Shown here in pieces: positions 25,691 to 36,117 of a stretch of 64,000 nucleotides of DNA (within the stretch, counting starts at the first letter, position 1; each line of letters opens with the position of its first letter). This DNA is from Ketobacter sp964016105. GTDB taxonomy: Bacteria; Pseudomonadota; Gammaproteobacteria; Pseudomonadales; Ketobacteraceae. Under the pieces are notes generated by a model. The model made no database searches, was not told the DNA's origin, and saw only the letters and a program-made list of their open reading frames with translations. A program made the position numbers and the translations under genes. The stretch is taken from NCBI GenBank assembly GCA_964016105.1, contig CAXHEX010000006.1, positions 191,004 through 255,003 of the forward strand, read 5' to 3'.

Positions 25691-28186
25691 CTAGGCTTCT
25701 TCAGGTTCGGCAAACTCCTTTTCAAGATCCAGCTCGGCAATTTGTTGAATACTTTGCCGGGTGTCAGCACTGAGCAGGCTGTGCGCATCTTCATAGGATC
25801 GTATAAGCGCGTCTCCAAACTCCAGATTACCTTCACCATTGCGGGCAATAATGTCGTTTTTTATCAGTGCTTGTATAAAGTTCTTGAATAACGCCTTATC
25901 TGAAAACTCAGGGCCACTGGATTCGTGTAGTAGCGACATTCTTTGTGCCAACATAGTACAGGCGTTTTCCAGTGCAGCCCGTTGGATTTTTCCGGAGCCC
26001 GCTTTCACCAGAATTTCCACTGTGATAAAAAACCGCTCCAACGATTGTTTAGTGGTATTGGCAAGAATCGATAGATGCATGTATTCGGTGGTGCGAGGAT
26101 CCGGTGCCCAGACTTCCACGTCGTTTGCCACCAAATAGCCGTAATCCACCAGAAACTCTACGCTTTGTTCCACCACCCCGGGTATTTCTTCCTCGCTCCA
26201 ATGGATAAACAATTCAGAACGAACAAACTGATAGAGTTGACTCACCTGATTGACCAATACACAGCGCTTGATACGGCGGTGATTTAAAACCTGACAGGCC
26301 ACAAGAGACAACAGCGAATAAACGTGGATGATATTGTTGCGGTAGTAAGTCATTAATAGGGCTTTGTCTTCCGCGAATCGTATGACATCGCCAAAGGGGT
26401 GCTTCTGCCTCACCAGCACATCCATACCTTCGCAGTAGGCGATTACCTCAGCACCACTGATTTCCGGCACCAATAAATGGTCGGAGTAGGGAAACTTGCG
26501 GGCAAACGCCAAGTGAAAATCCAGGTGTTCCGCCAGAGTACGCTCATCCATGGCCTGGTTAGGGGTTGAGAGCAGGGCCAGACTGAGTAGATTGATTGGA
26601 TTGATTACGGCGGCGTTATTTATACCGGTAATAATATTATTACCCAGTGCATCCACGGTTTCAGAAACCCAAGGGGGTGGCGAGCTGTCATCATAGGCCT
26701 GGGCATGCCAAGCCGGTTCTATTGCATCAAGCTGATCGTTCAGGTGGATGGGTTCGCCAAAATTCACATAGACCTTACCGAATTTTCCCTTCAGCCGTCT
26801 AAGTGTACCGAACAGTGAAAATATGGATTCCTTTTTCTTTTCTTTACCGTACAGCTCGCCCAAGTAGGTGCTGCCTTCTAACACCTTTTCATAACTCACA
26901 TGTACTGGCACAAAGACAAAATTGCGACGCCGGGTACGTAAGAAACTGCGCACCGTCATAGCCAGCATTCCTGGTCTGGGGGATAACAGTCTTCCGGTCC
27001 TGCTGCGGCCACCCTCAACGAAATATTCCACCGAAAAACCACGGTCAAACATCATGTTCAGGTATTCATTAAAGACCGCCGTATACAGACGGTTTCCTTT
27101 GAAGCTGCGGCGCAGAAAAAATGCGCCGCCCCGTCTTAGGATGGGCCCCACAATGGGCATATTGAGATTCACCCCGGCGGCGATATGGGGTGGCACCATA
27201 CCATGTCGAAACAGAAGGTAGGACATGAGCAAATAGTCGATATGACTGCGATGGCAGGGTACATAAATTACTTCATTGTTGGTGGCGACTTTTTTGAGCC
27301 GATCTATGCCGGTGACCGATACGCCGTTGTACAGCTTGTTCCATAACCAGGTAAGAACGATATAGTAGATTCGGATAACAGAATGAGAGTAGTCTGCTGC
27401 AATCTCCCGCGCATAACCGCGCGCCAGGCTATTCGCCTTTCTGGCGCTGCCCTTGGGTCGTTCTGCTTCCGCTGCAATGGCAGCTACCACGTTGGGCATA
27501 CCCAACAGAGTGTTTACCATGGTGCTACGGTGAGAAAGGTCAGGGCCAATTACCGCTTCTCGCATGCGTCTGAAGTGAGTTCTAAATACCCGGCCCACTT
27601 TGCGAATCGTGAGCTCTGTGGGTAACTTTTCGTCCACCACTTGGCGAGCGGATACCGGTTCACCAAATTGAACTACAGTTTGACGGCCCTGTATCAAAAT
27701 CATCAACAGTTTTCTGAACATGCCCGGCACGCGCCAGCTGTCGGAAAACAGAATTTTAAAAATGGAGTTTTCCCGGGACGGGGCTCTACCCCAAAATATG
27801 GAAACAGGAACCAACTGAATGTCCAGCTCTGGATTTTTTTCCAGCTCATCAACGATGGCCACCAGTTGTTTTGATGGGGTCTGAATTAATTCTTTGCGTC
27901 GCCACACCCAGCCTTTCCCGGTCAGAAAGAATGCCGCTTTGCTATTTTTGTACTGACCCAGCTCAAACCCATCCGATGGTTTGGGTAGAGGCAGATTTTT
28001 GCATTCGGATTCCAGTACCAGATAGTCAGATAAAGAATCATTTTTTAACACGTAACAAATGGGAAGTTCAGGGTCGATATTCAGGGTTTCCATGTCTTCC
28101 GGCTGTACTTGGGTGCGTACAACCCACGATAGAATGGTTTTAACTAACCAGATAAAAAGTAGATCTAAACCTAACCAGCGAGTCAT
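25691..28186 (-). CDS. plsB: Glycerol-3-phosphate 1-O-acyltransferase
   Basis: PlsB makes lysophosphatidic acid from glycerol-3-phosphate and acyl-ACP or acyl-CoA at the inner membrane. The 831-residue protein has the acyltransferase blocks in order: the H-X4-D motif PCHRSHIDYLLMSYLL, the GAFFLRRSFKGNRLY block, and VEGGRSRTGRLLSPRPGML. The length is slightly above the 807 residues of E. coli PlsB. A hydrophobic N-terminus and a large C-terminal domain are normal. Single gene, divergent from the ABC cluster. Confidence 0.97.
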   Translation of the reverse strand: MTRWLGLDLLFIWLVKTILSWVVRTQVQPEDMETLNIDPELPICYVLKNDSLSDYLVLESECKNLPLPKPSDGFELGQYKNSKAAFFLTGKGWVWRRKELIQTPSKQLVAIVDELEKNPELDIQLVPVSIFWGRAPSRENSIFKILFSDSWRVPGMFRKLLMILIQGRQTVVQFGEPVSARQVVDEKLPTELTIRKVGRVFRTHFRRMREAVIGPDLSHRSTMVNTLLGMPNVVAAIAAEAERPKGSARKANSLARGYAREIAADYSHSVIRIYYIVLTWLWNKLYNGVSVTGIDRLKKVATNNEVIYVPCHRSHIDYLLMSYLLFRHGMVPPHIAAGVNLNMPIVGPILRRGGAFFLRRSFKGNRLYTAVFNEYLNMMFDRGFSVEYFVEGGRSRTGRLLSPRPGMLAMTVRSFLRTRRRNFVFVPVHVSYEKVLEGSTYLGELYGKEKKKESIFSLFGTLRRLKGKFGKVYVNFGEPIHLNDQLDAIEPAWHAQAYDDSSPPPWVSETVDALGNNIITGINNAAVINPINLLSLALLSTPNQAMDERTLAEHLDFHLAFARKFPYSDHLLVPEISGAEVIAYCEGMDVLVRQKHPFGDVIRFAEDKALLMTYYRNNIIHVYSLLSLVACQVLNHRRIKRCVLVNQVSQLYQFVRSELFIHWSEEEIPGVVEQSVEFLVDYGYLVANDVEVWAPDPRTTEYMHLSILANTTKQSLERFFITVEILVKAGSGKIQRAALENACTMLAQRMSLLHESSGPEFSDKALFKNFIQALIKNDIIARNGEGNLEFGDALIRSYEDAHSLLSADTRQSIQQIAELDLEKEFAEPEEA

Positions 28187-28462
28187 TGTGAGCCTTCACG
28201 TCATGGAGAATGGGCTGAAGTCTAAAGGTTCCTTTGTGGATAGGCAAAAAAGCCGATTGCCGTACTGTAACAAACCATGAAAAGGTCCCATCCACGACTT
28301 CAGTGCGTTGAAATATTATGCCCCCTGCCTAAAATGAGCGCCCATTACTGGCGGCCCAGGGCACAAGAACTTTTTCGTCTACCCAGGGTCAAAGCCGCTG
28401 GCTGAAAATACAGCCGAAAATTGGGTTTAGAAAACAATACGTTAGATGGATCAGGGATACTC

Positions 28463-29380
28463 ATGATTAAGATTGATAATCTAACCAAACAATTTGGTCG
28501 TTTTACTGCGGTGGATGGGCTTTCATTTACTGTGGCTCCGGGTGAAGTTTTGGGTTTTTTGGGGCCCAATGGCGCGGGCAAATCCACCACCATGAAAATG
28601 ATCACGGGCTTTCTGGCCCCCACTTCGGGGCAGGTAACCGTGTTTGGTAAAGACGCTGTTGAATTTGCTTTACAAACCAAGTCCGTCATGGGCTACCTGC
28701 CAGAGGGGGCGCCCAGCTACGGTGATATGACCCCCAGTCAGTTTTTAAAGTTTGTGGGTCAGGTAAGAGGCCTAAAAGGCGCTGGGCTCAAACAACGTTT
28801 GGCCCAGGTCACAGAAATTCTACACCTTGAAAAGGTCAGCCAGCAGCCCATTGATACTTTGTCTAAAGGCTTTAAGCGCCGTGTTGGGCTTGCCCAAGCC
28901 ATCATTCACGATCCCCAGGTGTTGATTCTAGACGAGCCCACAGACGGATTGGATCCTAATCAAAAACAAGAAGTCCGCAATCTCATAGCCAATCTTGCCC
29001 AGGATAAAATTGTGATTGTTTCAACTCACATCCTGGAAGAAGTGAGTGCGGTCTGCAGTCGTGCCATCATCATTGCTGGCGGTAAGATCCTGGCGGATGG
29101 TAGCCCCGCTGAATTGCAGGCCCGCTCCCGTTACCACGGCGCTGTACGGCTGCAATTGGAGGGTGTTCTGGATCCCACTTCCAAATTACAGGCTCTTGAT
29201 CAGGTGAGTGCAGTGGAAAAAGAAGGCTCCGCCTGGGTAGTGTTTCCGCAAGCCAATCAAAACCTCTACCTGGCTGTGCATGGTTTGATAGCGGAGCAGG
29301 GTTGGCCAGTGCAGGAATTCTCCATGGAGCAAGGGCGCCTGGATGAAGTGTTCCGTGCAATAACACAGGAGGCTGCGTGA
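28463..29380 (+). CDS. ABC transporter ATP-binding protein, GldA-like
   Basis: The ATG at 28463 with AGGGA at 28453-28457 gives a 305-residue protein starting MIKIDNLTKQFGRFTAVDGL; an in-frame start 14 codons earlier lacks a ribosome site. It has Walker A GPNGAGKST near residue 36, signature LSKGFKRRVGLAQA, Walker B VLILDEPTDGLDP and the switch His in VSTHILEE. It forms a three-gene ABC-2 unit with the permease and the GldG-like protein that follow. In Bacteroidetes the homologous Gld set is linked to gliding; in Proteobacteria the cargo is unknown. Confidence 0.9.
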   Translation: MIKIDNLTKQFGRFTAVDGLSFTVAPGEVLGFLGPNGAGKSTTMKMITGFLAPTSGQVTVFGKDAVEFALQTKSVMGYLPEGAPSYGDMTPSQFLKFVGQVRGLKGAGLKQRLAQVTEILHLEKVSQQPIDTLSKGFKRRVGLAQAIIHDPQVLILDEPTDGLDPNQKQEVRNLIANLAQDKIVIVSTHILEEVSAVCSRAIIIAGGKILADGSPAELQARSRYHGAVRLQLEGVLDPTSKLQALDQVSAVEKEGSAWVVFPQANQNLYLAVHGLIAEQGWPVQEFSMEQGRLDEVFRAITQEAA

Positions 29381-30114
29381 TGGGTGGGTTACCAGTGGTT
29401 TTTAAGCGGGAGTTGGCCAGCTATTTTGCCACTCCACTGGCTTATGTGTTTATTGTAATTTTTTTGATGTTGGCCGGGTCATTTACTTTTTTCTTTGGTG
29501 GTTTCTTTGACAATGGTCAGGCTGACCTGCGGTCGTTCTTCAATTATCACCCTTGGTTGTACCTGTTTTTAGTTCCCGCTCTTTCCATGGGCCTGTGGGC
29601 CGATGAACGTAAGAGTGGCACCCTTGAATTGCTTATGACTTTGCCATTGCGGCTACGCGACATGGTGTTGGGAAAGTTCCTGGCCGCTTGGGTGTTCACA
29701 GGGATTGCCCTTGTGCTGACCTGCCCCATATGGATTACGGTGAATTACTTGGGTGATCCTGACAATGGTGTGATCCTGGCCAGTTACCTGGGCAGCTGGT
29801 TTATGGCGGGGGCGTTACTTGCGGTGGGGTCCTGTATTTCTGCATCTACCAAGAACCAGGTTATCGCGTTTATTGTGACGGTGGTGGTGTGCTTTTTGTT
29901 AATGGTGACCGGTATGGAGATTGTTCAAGGTTGGCTGCCCAACTGGTTTGCAGATTGGGCCCTGGATTCCATCGCTGCCCTCAGTTTCTTGAGCCACTAT
30001 CAATCCATTGCCAAAGGGGTATTGGATGTAAGGGATGTATTTTACTTTTTAATTCTGATCGCCGGCTGGTTGGTCGCCACGGCTATCGTGATTGATATGA
30101 AGAAAGCAAGTTAG
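29377..30114 (+). CDS. ABC-2 permease, GldF-like
   Basis: The 245-residue protein has six membrane segments and begins VVFKRELASYFATPLAYVFI, typical of the ABC-2 permeases associated with GldF/NosY. The loop ADERKSGTLELLMTLPLR is the conserved cytoplasmic coupling segment. It overlaps the ATPase gene by four bases (ATGA), and the GldG-like gene starts 12 bases later, so the three are translated together. Transported substrate unknown. Confidence 0.88.
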   Translation: MMGGLPVVFKRELASYFATPLAYVFIVIFLMLAGSFTFFFGGFFDNGQADLRSFFNYHPWLYLFLVPALSMGLWADERKSGTLELLMTLPLRLRDMVLGKFLAAWVFTGIALVLTCPIWITVNYLGDPDNGVILASYLGSWFMAGALLAVGSCISASTKNQVIAFIVTVVVCFLLMVTGMEIVQGWLPNWFADWALDSIAALSFLSHYQSIAKGVLDVRDVFYFLILIAGWLVATAIVIDMKKAS

Positions 30115-30126
30115 GGGGGCAACAGA

Positions 30127-32058
30127 ATGCGTGTGAATAAATGGTTTTCTGGTACTGGCCTGGTGTTGTTAGCCCTGGCGGTACTGTTTTCCACATTGTT
30201 AACGGATCGTTTATTTAAAGGGGTACGTCTTGATCTAACCGAGGGTGGGTTATACACCCTATCTGAGGGGTCACAAAATATTGTCAACCACTTGGATCAG
30301 CCGTTGGATTTGTATTTCTTTTTCTCCCAGAGCAGCACCCGGGAAGCTTTGGGATGGCGTAACTACGCCAAACAGGTTAGGGAATTGCTGGAGGAGTTTG
30401 AATTACGATCGAATGGTAAGCTGCGGCTAACGGTAATCGACCCGGAGCCGTTCTCTGAAGACGAAGATCGAGCTGCAGCGTTTGGATTGCAGGCGGTGCC
30501 GGTGGCCGGTGGTGATTCTATTTACTTTGGATTGGTGGCGCAATACGGTGAACTGAAAGCGGAAACCAAGCCCGAAGACAACGAGCGGGCCACTTTGGAA
30601 ATTCCGTTCTTTCAACCCGGTCGCCAAGGCTTTTTGGAATACGACATTGCCAAGCTGATCCATCGTGTGACCCAACCCAGTAAGCCTGCGGTGGGTTTGA
30701 TCAGCGGGTTGGAGTTAGAAGGTGGATTTGACATGATGAGCCGTCAGCCTACTCCTCCCTGGTTTAGCATCAGTCAAATTAAACAATTGTTTGATGTGCA
30801 AACCATCGCTAGCAATGAGCAGGATATCAGCACGGGAGACTACGATCTTCTGCTGGTGGTGCACCCCGTAGGCTTAACCCCCGAAGCGTTATTTGCCATA
30901 GACCAATTTGTGCTGGCGGGTGGCCATGCGTTGTTTTTTGTGGATCCCTTTGCTGAATTGGATCGAAACCGTGAGAACAAGGCCTCCGATGATCTCAACA
31001 AACTGTTCAACGCCTGGGGTGTGGAAATCAAAATGAATGAGTTTGTGGGTGATGCGCAACTGGCTCTGCAAGTGGGCGGTCAGGGCGGTCGACCTATCCG
31101 TCATTTAGGTATTTTGCAATTGTCCGATGCGAACCTGGTGACGGACAATCAGGTGGTGGATCAATTGGAAACCCTGCATTTCTCCAGTGCAGGGTACCTG
31201 ACGCCCATTACCGAGAGTAGCACCGAGTTTGAGGCCCTTGTGACCACATCTGATTATGCCATGCCCCTGGAAACCGCAAAATTGCGCACCATGGCTGATC
31301 CTTCCGTGCTGGCTCAGGGTTTCAATCCCACAGGAGAGAAATATGTATTGGCTGCCCGGGTCAGCGGTGTGGTGAAATCCGCCTTTCCCGCTGGTGTCCC
31401 CATCTCGGAAGCCGGTGATGAAGTGGATTCCAGTGATGAGGCCACTGAATCAACCCTGGCAACGGATTCCAATACCGAGTCTGACCAGGAGTATTTAACC
31501 CAATCTAAACAGCCCATTAACGTGGTGATTGTAGCGGACAGTGATGTACTTAGTGATCGCTTGTGGGTACAGGTGCAACAGTTTTTTGGTCAGTCCGTGG
31601 CCCAGCCTTTTGCTGATAATGGCGATTTCTTTTTCAATGCGGTGGACTTGCTTAGTGGTAGCCCAGACTTGATGAGCATACGGGGTCAAGGTCGCTATTT
31701 CCGTCCCTTTACCGTTGTGAAAGAGATGCAGCGCCAGGCGGAAGATGAGTTCCGAACCGTTGAGCAGGGTCTGCAACAGCAGTTGCAACAGATTGAAAGC
31801 CAATTGGCGGAATTGCAAAGCCAGCAGGGTGATCAAGCTGATATGCTAACCTTGACACCAGAAGTTGAGGCGAAACTGTTGCAGTTCCAACAGGAAAAAC
31901 TGGATATCCGCAAACAGTTGCGGGACGTGCAACATCAGCTCAACAAAGATATTGAGCAGTTGGACTTTAATCTTAAGTTAATCAACATTGCATTGGTGCC
32001 CGCATTACTCACCCTGCTGGTTTTGGTGATTGCGGTGGTGCGGCGGCGCAATAGTTAA
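30127..32058 (+). CDS. GldG-family ABC accessory protein
   Basis: The 643-residue protein has one N-terminal and one C-terminal membrane segment (LLALAVLFSTLL; ALLTLLVLVIAVV) with a large periplasmic part between. The part starts RLDLTEGGLYTLSEGSQNIV, the GldG hallmark, followed by a GldG-type domain (LDLYFFFSQSST) and a DUF4350-like region (ALFFVDPFAELDRN). A Gln-rich coiled coil precedes the last membrane span. An acidic Ser/Asp/Glu-rich insert (around residues 436-460) looks like a linker. It probably couples the ABC pair to a periplasmic or envelope partner. Confidence 0.85.
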   Translation: MRVNKWFSGTGLVLLALAVLFSTLLTDRLFKGVRLDLTEGGLYTLSEGSQNIVNHLDQPLDLYFFFSQSSTREALGWRNYAKQVRELLEEFELRSNGKLRLTVIDPEPFSEDEDRAAAFGLQAVPVAGGDSIYFGLVAQYGELKAETKPEDNERATLEIPFFQPGRQGFLEYDIAKLIHRVTQPSKPAVGLISGLELEGGFDMMSRQPTPPWFSISQIKQLFDVQTIASNEQDISTGDYDLLLVVHPVGLTPEALFAIDQFVLAGGHALFFVDPFAELDRNRENKASDDLNKLFNAWGVEIKMNEFVGDAQLALQVGGQGGRPIRHLGILQLSDANLVTDNQVVDQLETLHFSSAGYLTPITESSTEFEALVTTSDYAMPLETAKLRTMADPSVLAQGFNPTGEKYVLAARVSGVVKSAFPAGVPISEAGDEVDSSDEATESTLATDSNTESDQEYLTQSKQPINVVIVADSDVLSDRLWVQVQQFFGQSVAQPFADNGDFFFNAVDLLSGSPDLMSIRGQGRYFRPFTVVKEMQRQAEDEFRTVEQGLQQQLQQIESQLAELQSQQGDQADMLTLTPEVEAKLLQFQQEKLDIRKQLRDVQHQLNKDIEQLDFNLKLINIALVPALLTLLVLVIAVVRRRNS

Positions 32059-32077
32059 TGTTAGCAAAAGGGCCAGG

Positions 32078-33436
32078 GTGTTATTTGTGCAGCAAATCAA
32101 CAGTGATCTTATTGACCTGGCCTTAACCGCGGAAGTGCCACCGCAAAAGCTGGTGGTGGCCTTCAGTGGCGGGCTGGATTCCTGTGTGCTTTTGCATTTG
32201 GTAAAAACCTGGCAGCGTAGCCATTCCCATATTGAGATTCAGGCGCTCCATGTGAATCATCAATTGCAGCCCGATGCGGATCAATGGCAACAACATTGCC
32301 AACAGTTGTGCCAACAGTGGGATATTCCATTCCAAGCGGCGCGGGTGGTGGTGGATACCGCCCAAGCCAGCCTGGAGCAGGCGGCCCGAGAAGCCCGCTA
32401 TCGGGTGTTTGAAAAACACCTCAAGCCTAATCAATTGCTGTTGCTGGCCCATCATCGGGATGATCAGGCAGAAACCCTGTTGCAACGGCTGGCCAGGGGC
32501 AGTGGTCCGTTGGGGTTGGGGGCCATGACTACCCTGTCCCAGCGGCGGTCCATGACGTTGGTAAGGCCCCTGTTGGAGTGTGACCGACAACAATTGGAGC
32601 GTTATGCTCGCTGCCATGATCTGCTTTGGGTGGAAGACCCCAGTAACCAGGCGGATCAGCACGAGCGCAACTTTTTACGGAATCAGGTGCTGCCCCTATG
32701 GCGTCAAAATCGGCCTCAATTAAATGTGGCTTTGGCTCGTAGCGCACGGCTTTGCCGGGAGTCCGTGCAGTTACTGGATGATTTGGCCGCATTGGATCTG
32801 GGTGACCCCAGGGAAGACGGTGGTTTGGCGGTGGCATGCCTAACTAAGCTAAACCCAGTTCGGCAACATAATCTGTTGCGCTACTGGATTCGACGCCAGG
32901 ACCGCAGTTTGCCCAGTGAAGCCATACTCTCCAGAATCATCCCAGAAGTGGTGTTGGCTCAAAAGGATGCTCAGCCTCAGATGGAATGGGGTGAGATGCT
33001 GTTACGGCGATTTAAGGGCGTGCTTTATGTATTGCCCCGCGGAATAGCCCAATTTACGGCCTTTGAATCCTCGCTATCCAACACCATACTAAGCGGTGGT
33101 GTGGTGGATTGTTCCTATGGACAGCTTGGCTTCTTGGCCACAAAGCAGCCAAGCTGTGAAAGCGTTAGCTTGGGTGTTCAAGCCTGTTCCAGCCAACCTT
33201 TACGGGTTGGCGGTTACAGAGTGGGAGAAGCAGCTCGCCCCCTGGGGCGTCCAAGCAAGCAGATAAAGCGTTGGTTACAGGATTATCAGGTGCCGCCGTG
33301 GCTGCGGCACCTCTGGCCCGTTCTATACTGTGGTGATCGTGTGGCCGCTGTGCCGGGATTGTTTGTGTGTCAGGATTTTCAGCCCCAGGGGGGCTCAGAC
33401 TCGATTCAGCTTAGCTGGCAATGGCGTTTAGGTTGA
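32078..33436 (+). CDS. tilS: tRNA(Ile)-lysidine synthase
   Basis: TilS converts C34 of the CAU-anticodon isoleucine tRNA to lysidine, which is essential for reading AUA. The PP-loop VVAFSGGLDSCVLLHL and LAHHRDDQAETLLQRL are visible, with the TilS C-terminal domain at the end (RPLGRPSKQIKRWLQDYQVPPWLR). The frame is open further upstream inside the GldG-like gene. GTG codons at 32078 (AAAGGG six bases earlier) and 32087 are the plausible starts; I chose the first, giving 452 residues. It is probably co-transcribed with the ABC genes. Confidence 0.93.
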   Translation: MLFVQQINSDLIDLALTAEVPPQKLVVAFSGGLDSCVLLHLVKTWQRSHSHIEIQALHVNHQLQPDADQWQQHCQQLCQQWDIPFQAARVVVDTAQASLEQAAREARYRVFEKHLKPNQLLLLAHHRDDQAETLLQRLARGSGPLGLGAMTTLSQRRSMTLVRPLLECDRQQLERYARCHDLLWVEDPSNQADQHERNFLRNQVLPLWRQNRPQLNVALARSARLCRESVQLLDDLAALDLGDPREDGGLAVACLTKLNPVRQHNLLRYWIRRQDRSLPSEAILSRIIPEVVLAQKDAQPQMEWGEMLLRRFKGVLYVLPRGIAQFTAFESSLSNTILSGGVVDCSYGQLGFLATKQPSCESVSLGVQACSSQPLRVGGYRVGEAARPLGRPSKQIKRWLQDYQVPPWLRHLWPVLYCGDRVAAVPGLFVCQDFQPQGGSDSIQLSWQWRLG

Positions 33437-33570
33437 GTGAGGTTTCGTTGAGTCCCAAGATTGAATCGGGTACAATTTACGCCCATTCTGAGTAGCGTGG
33501 TTTATTTGGGGGTGAGCCTGCCTCTAGGCCAGATAAGCTTCGATTCCGTTCTCCGTTCACTGGTAAATCG

Positions 33571-35214
33571 ATGACAAAATACATTTTTGTGACGGGGGGT
33601 GTTGTGTCCTCCCTTGGTAAGGGTATCGCAGCAGCCTCGCTGGCCTCAATTCTTGAAGCCCGTGGCCTCAAGGTCTCCATGATGAAGTTAGACCCTTACA
33701 TCAACGTAGACCCGGGCACCATGAGCCCTTATCAGCATGGTGAGGTGTTTGTAACCGAAGATGGCGCAGAAACCGACCTCGATCTGGGTCACTACGAGCG
33801 CTTCATTCGCAACACCATGACCAAGAAGAACAACTTCACTTCGGGTCGAATCTATCAAGACGTTATCGATAAAGAGCGTCGCGGCGATTACCTGGGTGCC
33901 ACCGTTCAGGTGATTCCTCACATCACCGATGAGATCAAGAACCGTGTCATCAATAATGATCTGGGTGTGGATGTTTTGCTGGTGGAGATTGGTGGCACCG
34001 TGGGGGATATTGAATCCCAACCCTTTTTGGAGGCAGTGCGGCAGTTGCGGGTGGAATTAGGCTCCAAAAATTCGGTGTTTATTCACCTCACTCTTGTGCC
34101 ATACATCAGCACTGCGGGGGAAACCAAAACCAAGCCCACTCAACACTCGGTTAAAGAACTGCGATCCATTGGTTTGCAGCCCGATGTTTTATTGTGCCGA
34201 TCCGACCATAAAATCCCTGATTCATCTCTGGCTAAAATAGCGTTATTTACCAACGTGGAACGACGGGCGGTCATCGGTCTGCAGGATGTGAATACCATCT
34301 ACAAAATCCCTTCGGTGTTACACGCCCAGGGCCTGGATAATTTTGTGGTGGAAAAGTTGGGCCTCGAGTGTGGCGAAGCCGACTTGAGTGAGTGGACCGC
34401 CGTGGTGGATGCCCAGCTCAATCCCCAGCACGACATTACCATTGCCATGGTGGGGAAATATACTGATCTTGCTGATGCCTATAAATCCCTCAACGAATCG
34501 TTGCTCCATGCGGGTATTCGCAACCGTACCAAAGTAAATATTGAATACGTTGACTCTGAAGATCTGGAACGGGATGGCGTAGAGGTTCTGGAAAAATATC
34601 ATGGTATTCTCGTGCCCGGCGGCTTTGGTAAACGGGGAACCGAAGGCAAAATATCTGCAGTGCGATACGCCCGTGAAAACAAGGTACCTTATCTGGGAAT
34701 TTGTTTGGGCATGCAAGTGGCCGTTATCGAATATGCCCGTAATATGGCCGGTTTAAGCGATGCCCACAGCACCGAATTTGTGGAGGATACATCCACTCCG
34801 GTGGTGGGATTGATCACGGAATGGCGCGATGAAGATGGCTCCGTTCAACAACGTGACGTGGATTCCGATCTGGGGGGCACCATGCGTTTAGGGGCACAAG
34901 AGTGTCGTCTGGTGGAAGGCAGTTTGTCCCGCAAAATGTATGACAAAGAAGTGGTGTTCGAACGTCACCGTCATCGTTATGAAGTGAACAACAAGTATGT
35001 TCCTCAATTGGAAAAGGCCGGTTTAAGGGTAGCGGGTCGTTCTATGGATGGTGGCTTGGTGGAAATGATTGAGGTGGTGGATCACCCTTGGTTTGTGGCT
35101 TGCCAGTTTCATCCAGAATTCACTTCAACACCTCGGGATGGACACGCTTTGTTCTCCGGCTATGTGCAGGCGGCTAAAGCATTTAAAGACGCTAAAGCCA
35201 GTGCTAAGGAATAA
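33571..35214 (+). CDS. pyrG: CTP synthase
   Basis: PyrG aminates UTP to CTP using glutamine. The 547-residue protein has the amidoligase N-terminus TKYIFVTGGVVSSLGKGIAA and a C-terminal class I glutaminase with nucleophile Cys in YLGICLGMQ. The His-Glu pair is in CQFHPEF near the end. It opens the conserved pyrG-kdsA-eno-ftsB-ispD-ispF-truD run, with kdsA five bases downstream. Confidence 0.99.
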   Translation: MTKYIFVTGGVVSSLGKGIAAASLASILEARGLKVSMMKLDPYINVDPGTMSPYQHGEVFVTEDGAETDLDLGHYERFIRNTMTKKNNFTSGRIYQDVIDKERRGDYLGATVQVIPHITDEIKNRVINNDLGVDVLLVEIGGTVGDIESQPFLEAVRQLRVELGSKNSVFIHLTLVPYISTAGETKTKPTQHSVKELRSIGLQPDVLLCRSDHKIPDSSLAKIALFTNVERRAVIGLQDVNTIYKIPSVLHAQGLDNFVVEKLGLECGEADLSEWTAVVDAQLNPQHDITIAMVGKYTDLADAYKSLNESLLHAGIRNRTKVNIEYVDSEDLERDGVEVLEKYHGILVPGGFGKRGTEGKISAVRYARENKVPYLGICLGMQVAVIEYARNMAGLSDAHSTEFVEDTSTPVVGLITEWRDEDGSVQQRDVDSDLGGTMRLGAQECRLVEGSLSRKMYDKEVVFERHRHRYEVNNKYVPQLEKAGLRVAGRSMDGGLVEMIEVVDHPWFVACQFHPEFTSTPRDGHALFSGYVQAAKAFKDAKASAKE

Positions 35215-35219
35215 ATTCA

Positions 35220-36089
35220 ATGAGTAGCTCAGTACAGAAAGTCATTCAATTGACGACCCCAAAAGGGGCCGCGATTAAAATGGGAAATGATCTACCCTTC
35301 GTGTTGTTCGGTGGTATGAATGTATTGGAGTCTCGCGATATGGCCATGACCATCGCGGAAAAATACATTGAGGTAACTGAAAAGCTGGGTATACCCTATG
35401 TGTTTAAAGCTTCTTTCGATAAGGCCAATCGCTCTTCAGTCAGTTCCTTTCGTGGCCCTGGACTGGATGAAGGATTAAAAATTTTTCAGGAAATTAAAGC
35501 CACCTTTGACGTGCCCATCATCACTGATGTGCACGAGCCCCATCAGGCAAAACCGGTGGCGGAGGTGTGTGACATTATTCAGTTGCCGGCGTTTTTGTCG
35601 CGTCAGACGGACTTAGTGGTGGCCATGGCCCAAACTGGCGCCATAATTAATGTTAAAAAAGCACAGTTTTTGGCACCCAGAGAAATGAAGCACATCATTC
35701 GCAAATGCGAAGAAGCGGGTAATAGCGAGGTTATTCTGTGTGAGCGCGGGTCCAGTTTCGGCTACAACAATCTGGTTGTGGATATGTTGGGCTTTGGCAT
35801 CATGAAGGAATTCGGCAATCCGGTATTTTTTGATGTGACCCACTCGCTGCAAATGCCAGGTGGCCTGGCAGAAGCTGCCGGTGGCCGTCGAGCCCAAGTG
35901 ACGGAATTAGCCCTGGCTGGAATGAGCCAAAAACTGGCGGGATTATTTTTAGAAGCTCATCCAGATCCGGATGCGGCTAAATGCGATGGCCCCTGCGCCC
36001 TGCGTTTGCAGATGCTGGAGCCATTCCTGGCTCAGGTTAAAGCGCTGGATGAATTGGTGAAAGGCTTTGAGCCCATTGACACCAAGTAA
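35220..36089 (+). CDS. kdsA: 3-deoxy-8-phosphooctulonate synthase
   Basis: KdsA condenses phosphoenolpyruvate with arabinose-5-phosphate to give KDO-8-phosphate for the LPS inner core. The 289-residue protein contains YVFKASFDKANRSSVSSFRG, PIITDVHEPHQA and FFDVTHSLQMPGG, standard for the family. It sits between pyrG and eno with short gaps, consistent with one operon. Confidence 0.98.
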   Translation: MSSSVQKVIQLTTPKGAAIKMGNDLPFVLFGGMNVLESRDMAMTIAEKYIEVTEKLGIPYVFKASFDKANRSSVSSFRGPGLDEGLKIFQEIKATFDVPIITDVHEPHQAKPVAEVCDIIQLPAFLSRQTDLVVAMAQTGAIINVKKAQFLAPREMKHIIRKCEEAGNSEVILCERGSSFGYNNLVVDMLGFGIMKEFGNPVFFDVTHSLQMPGGLAEAAGGRRAQVTELALAGMSQKLAGLFLEAHPDPDAAKCDGPCALRLQMLEPFLAQVKALDELVKGFEPIDTK

Positions 36090-36117
36090 TTAATACTAAT
36101 CAAGGAGATTCCTACCC

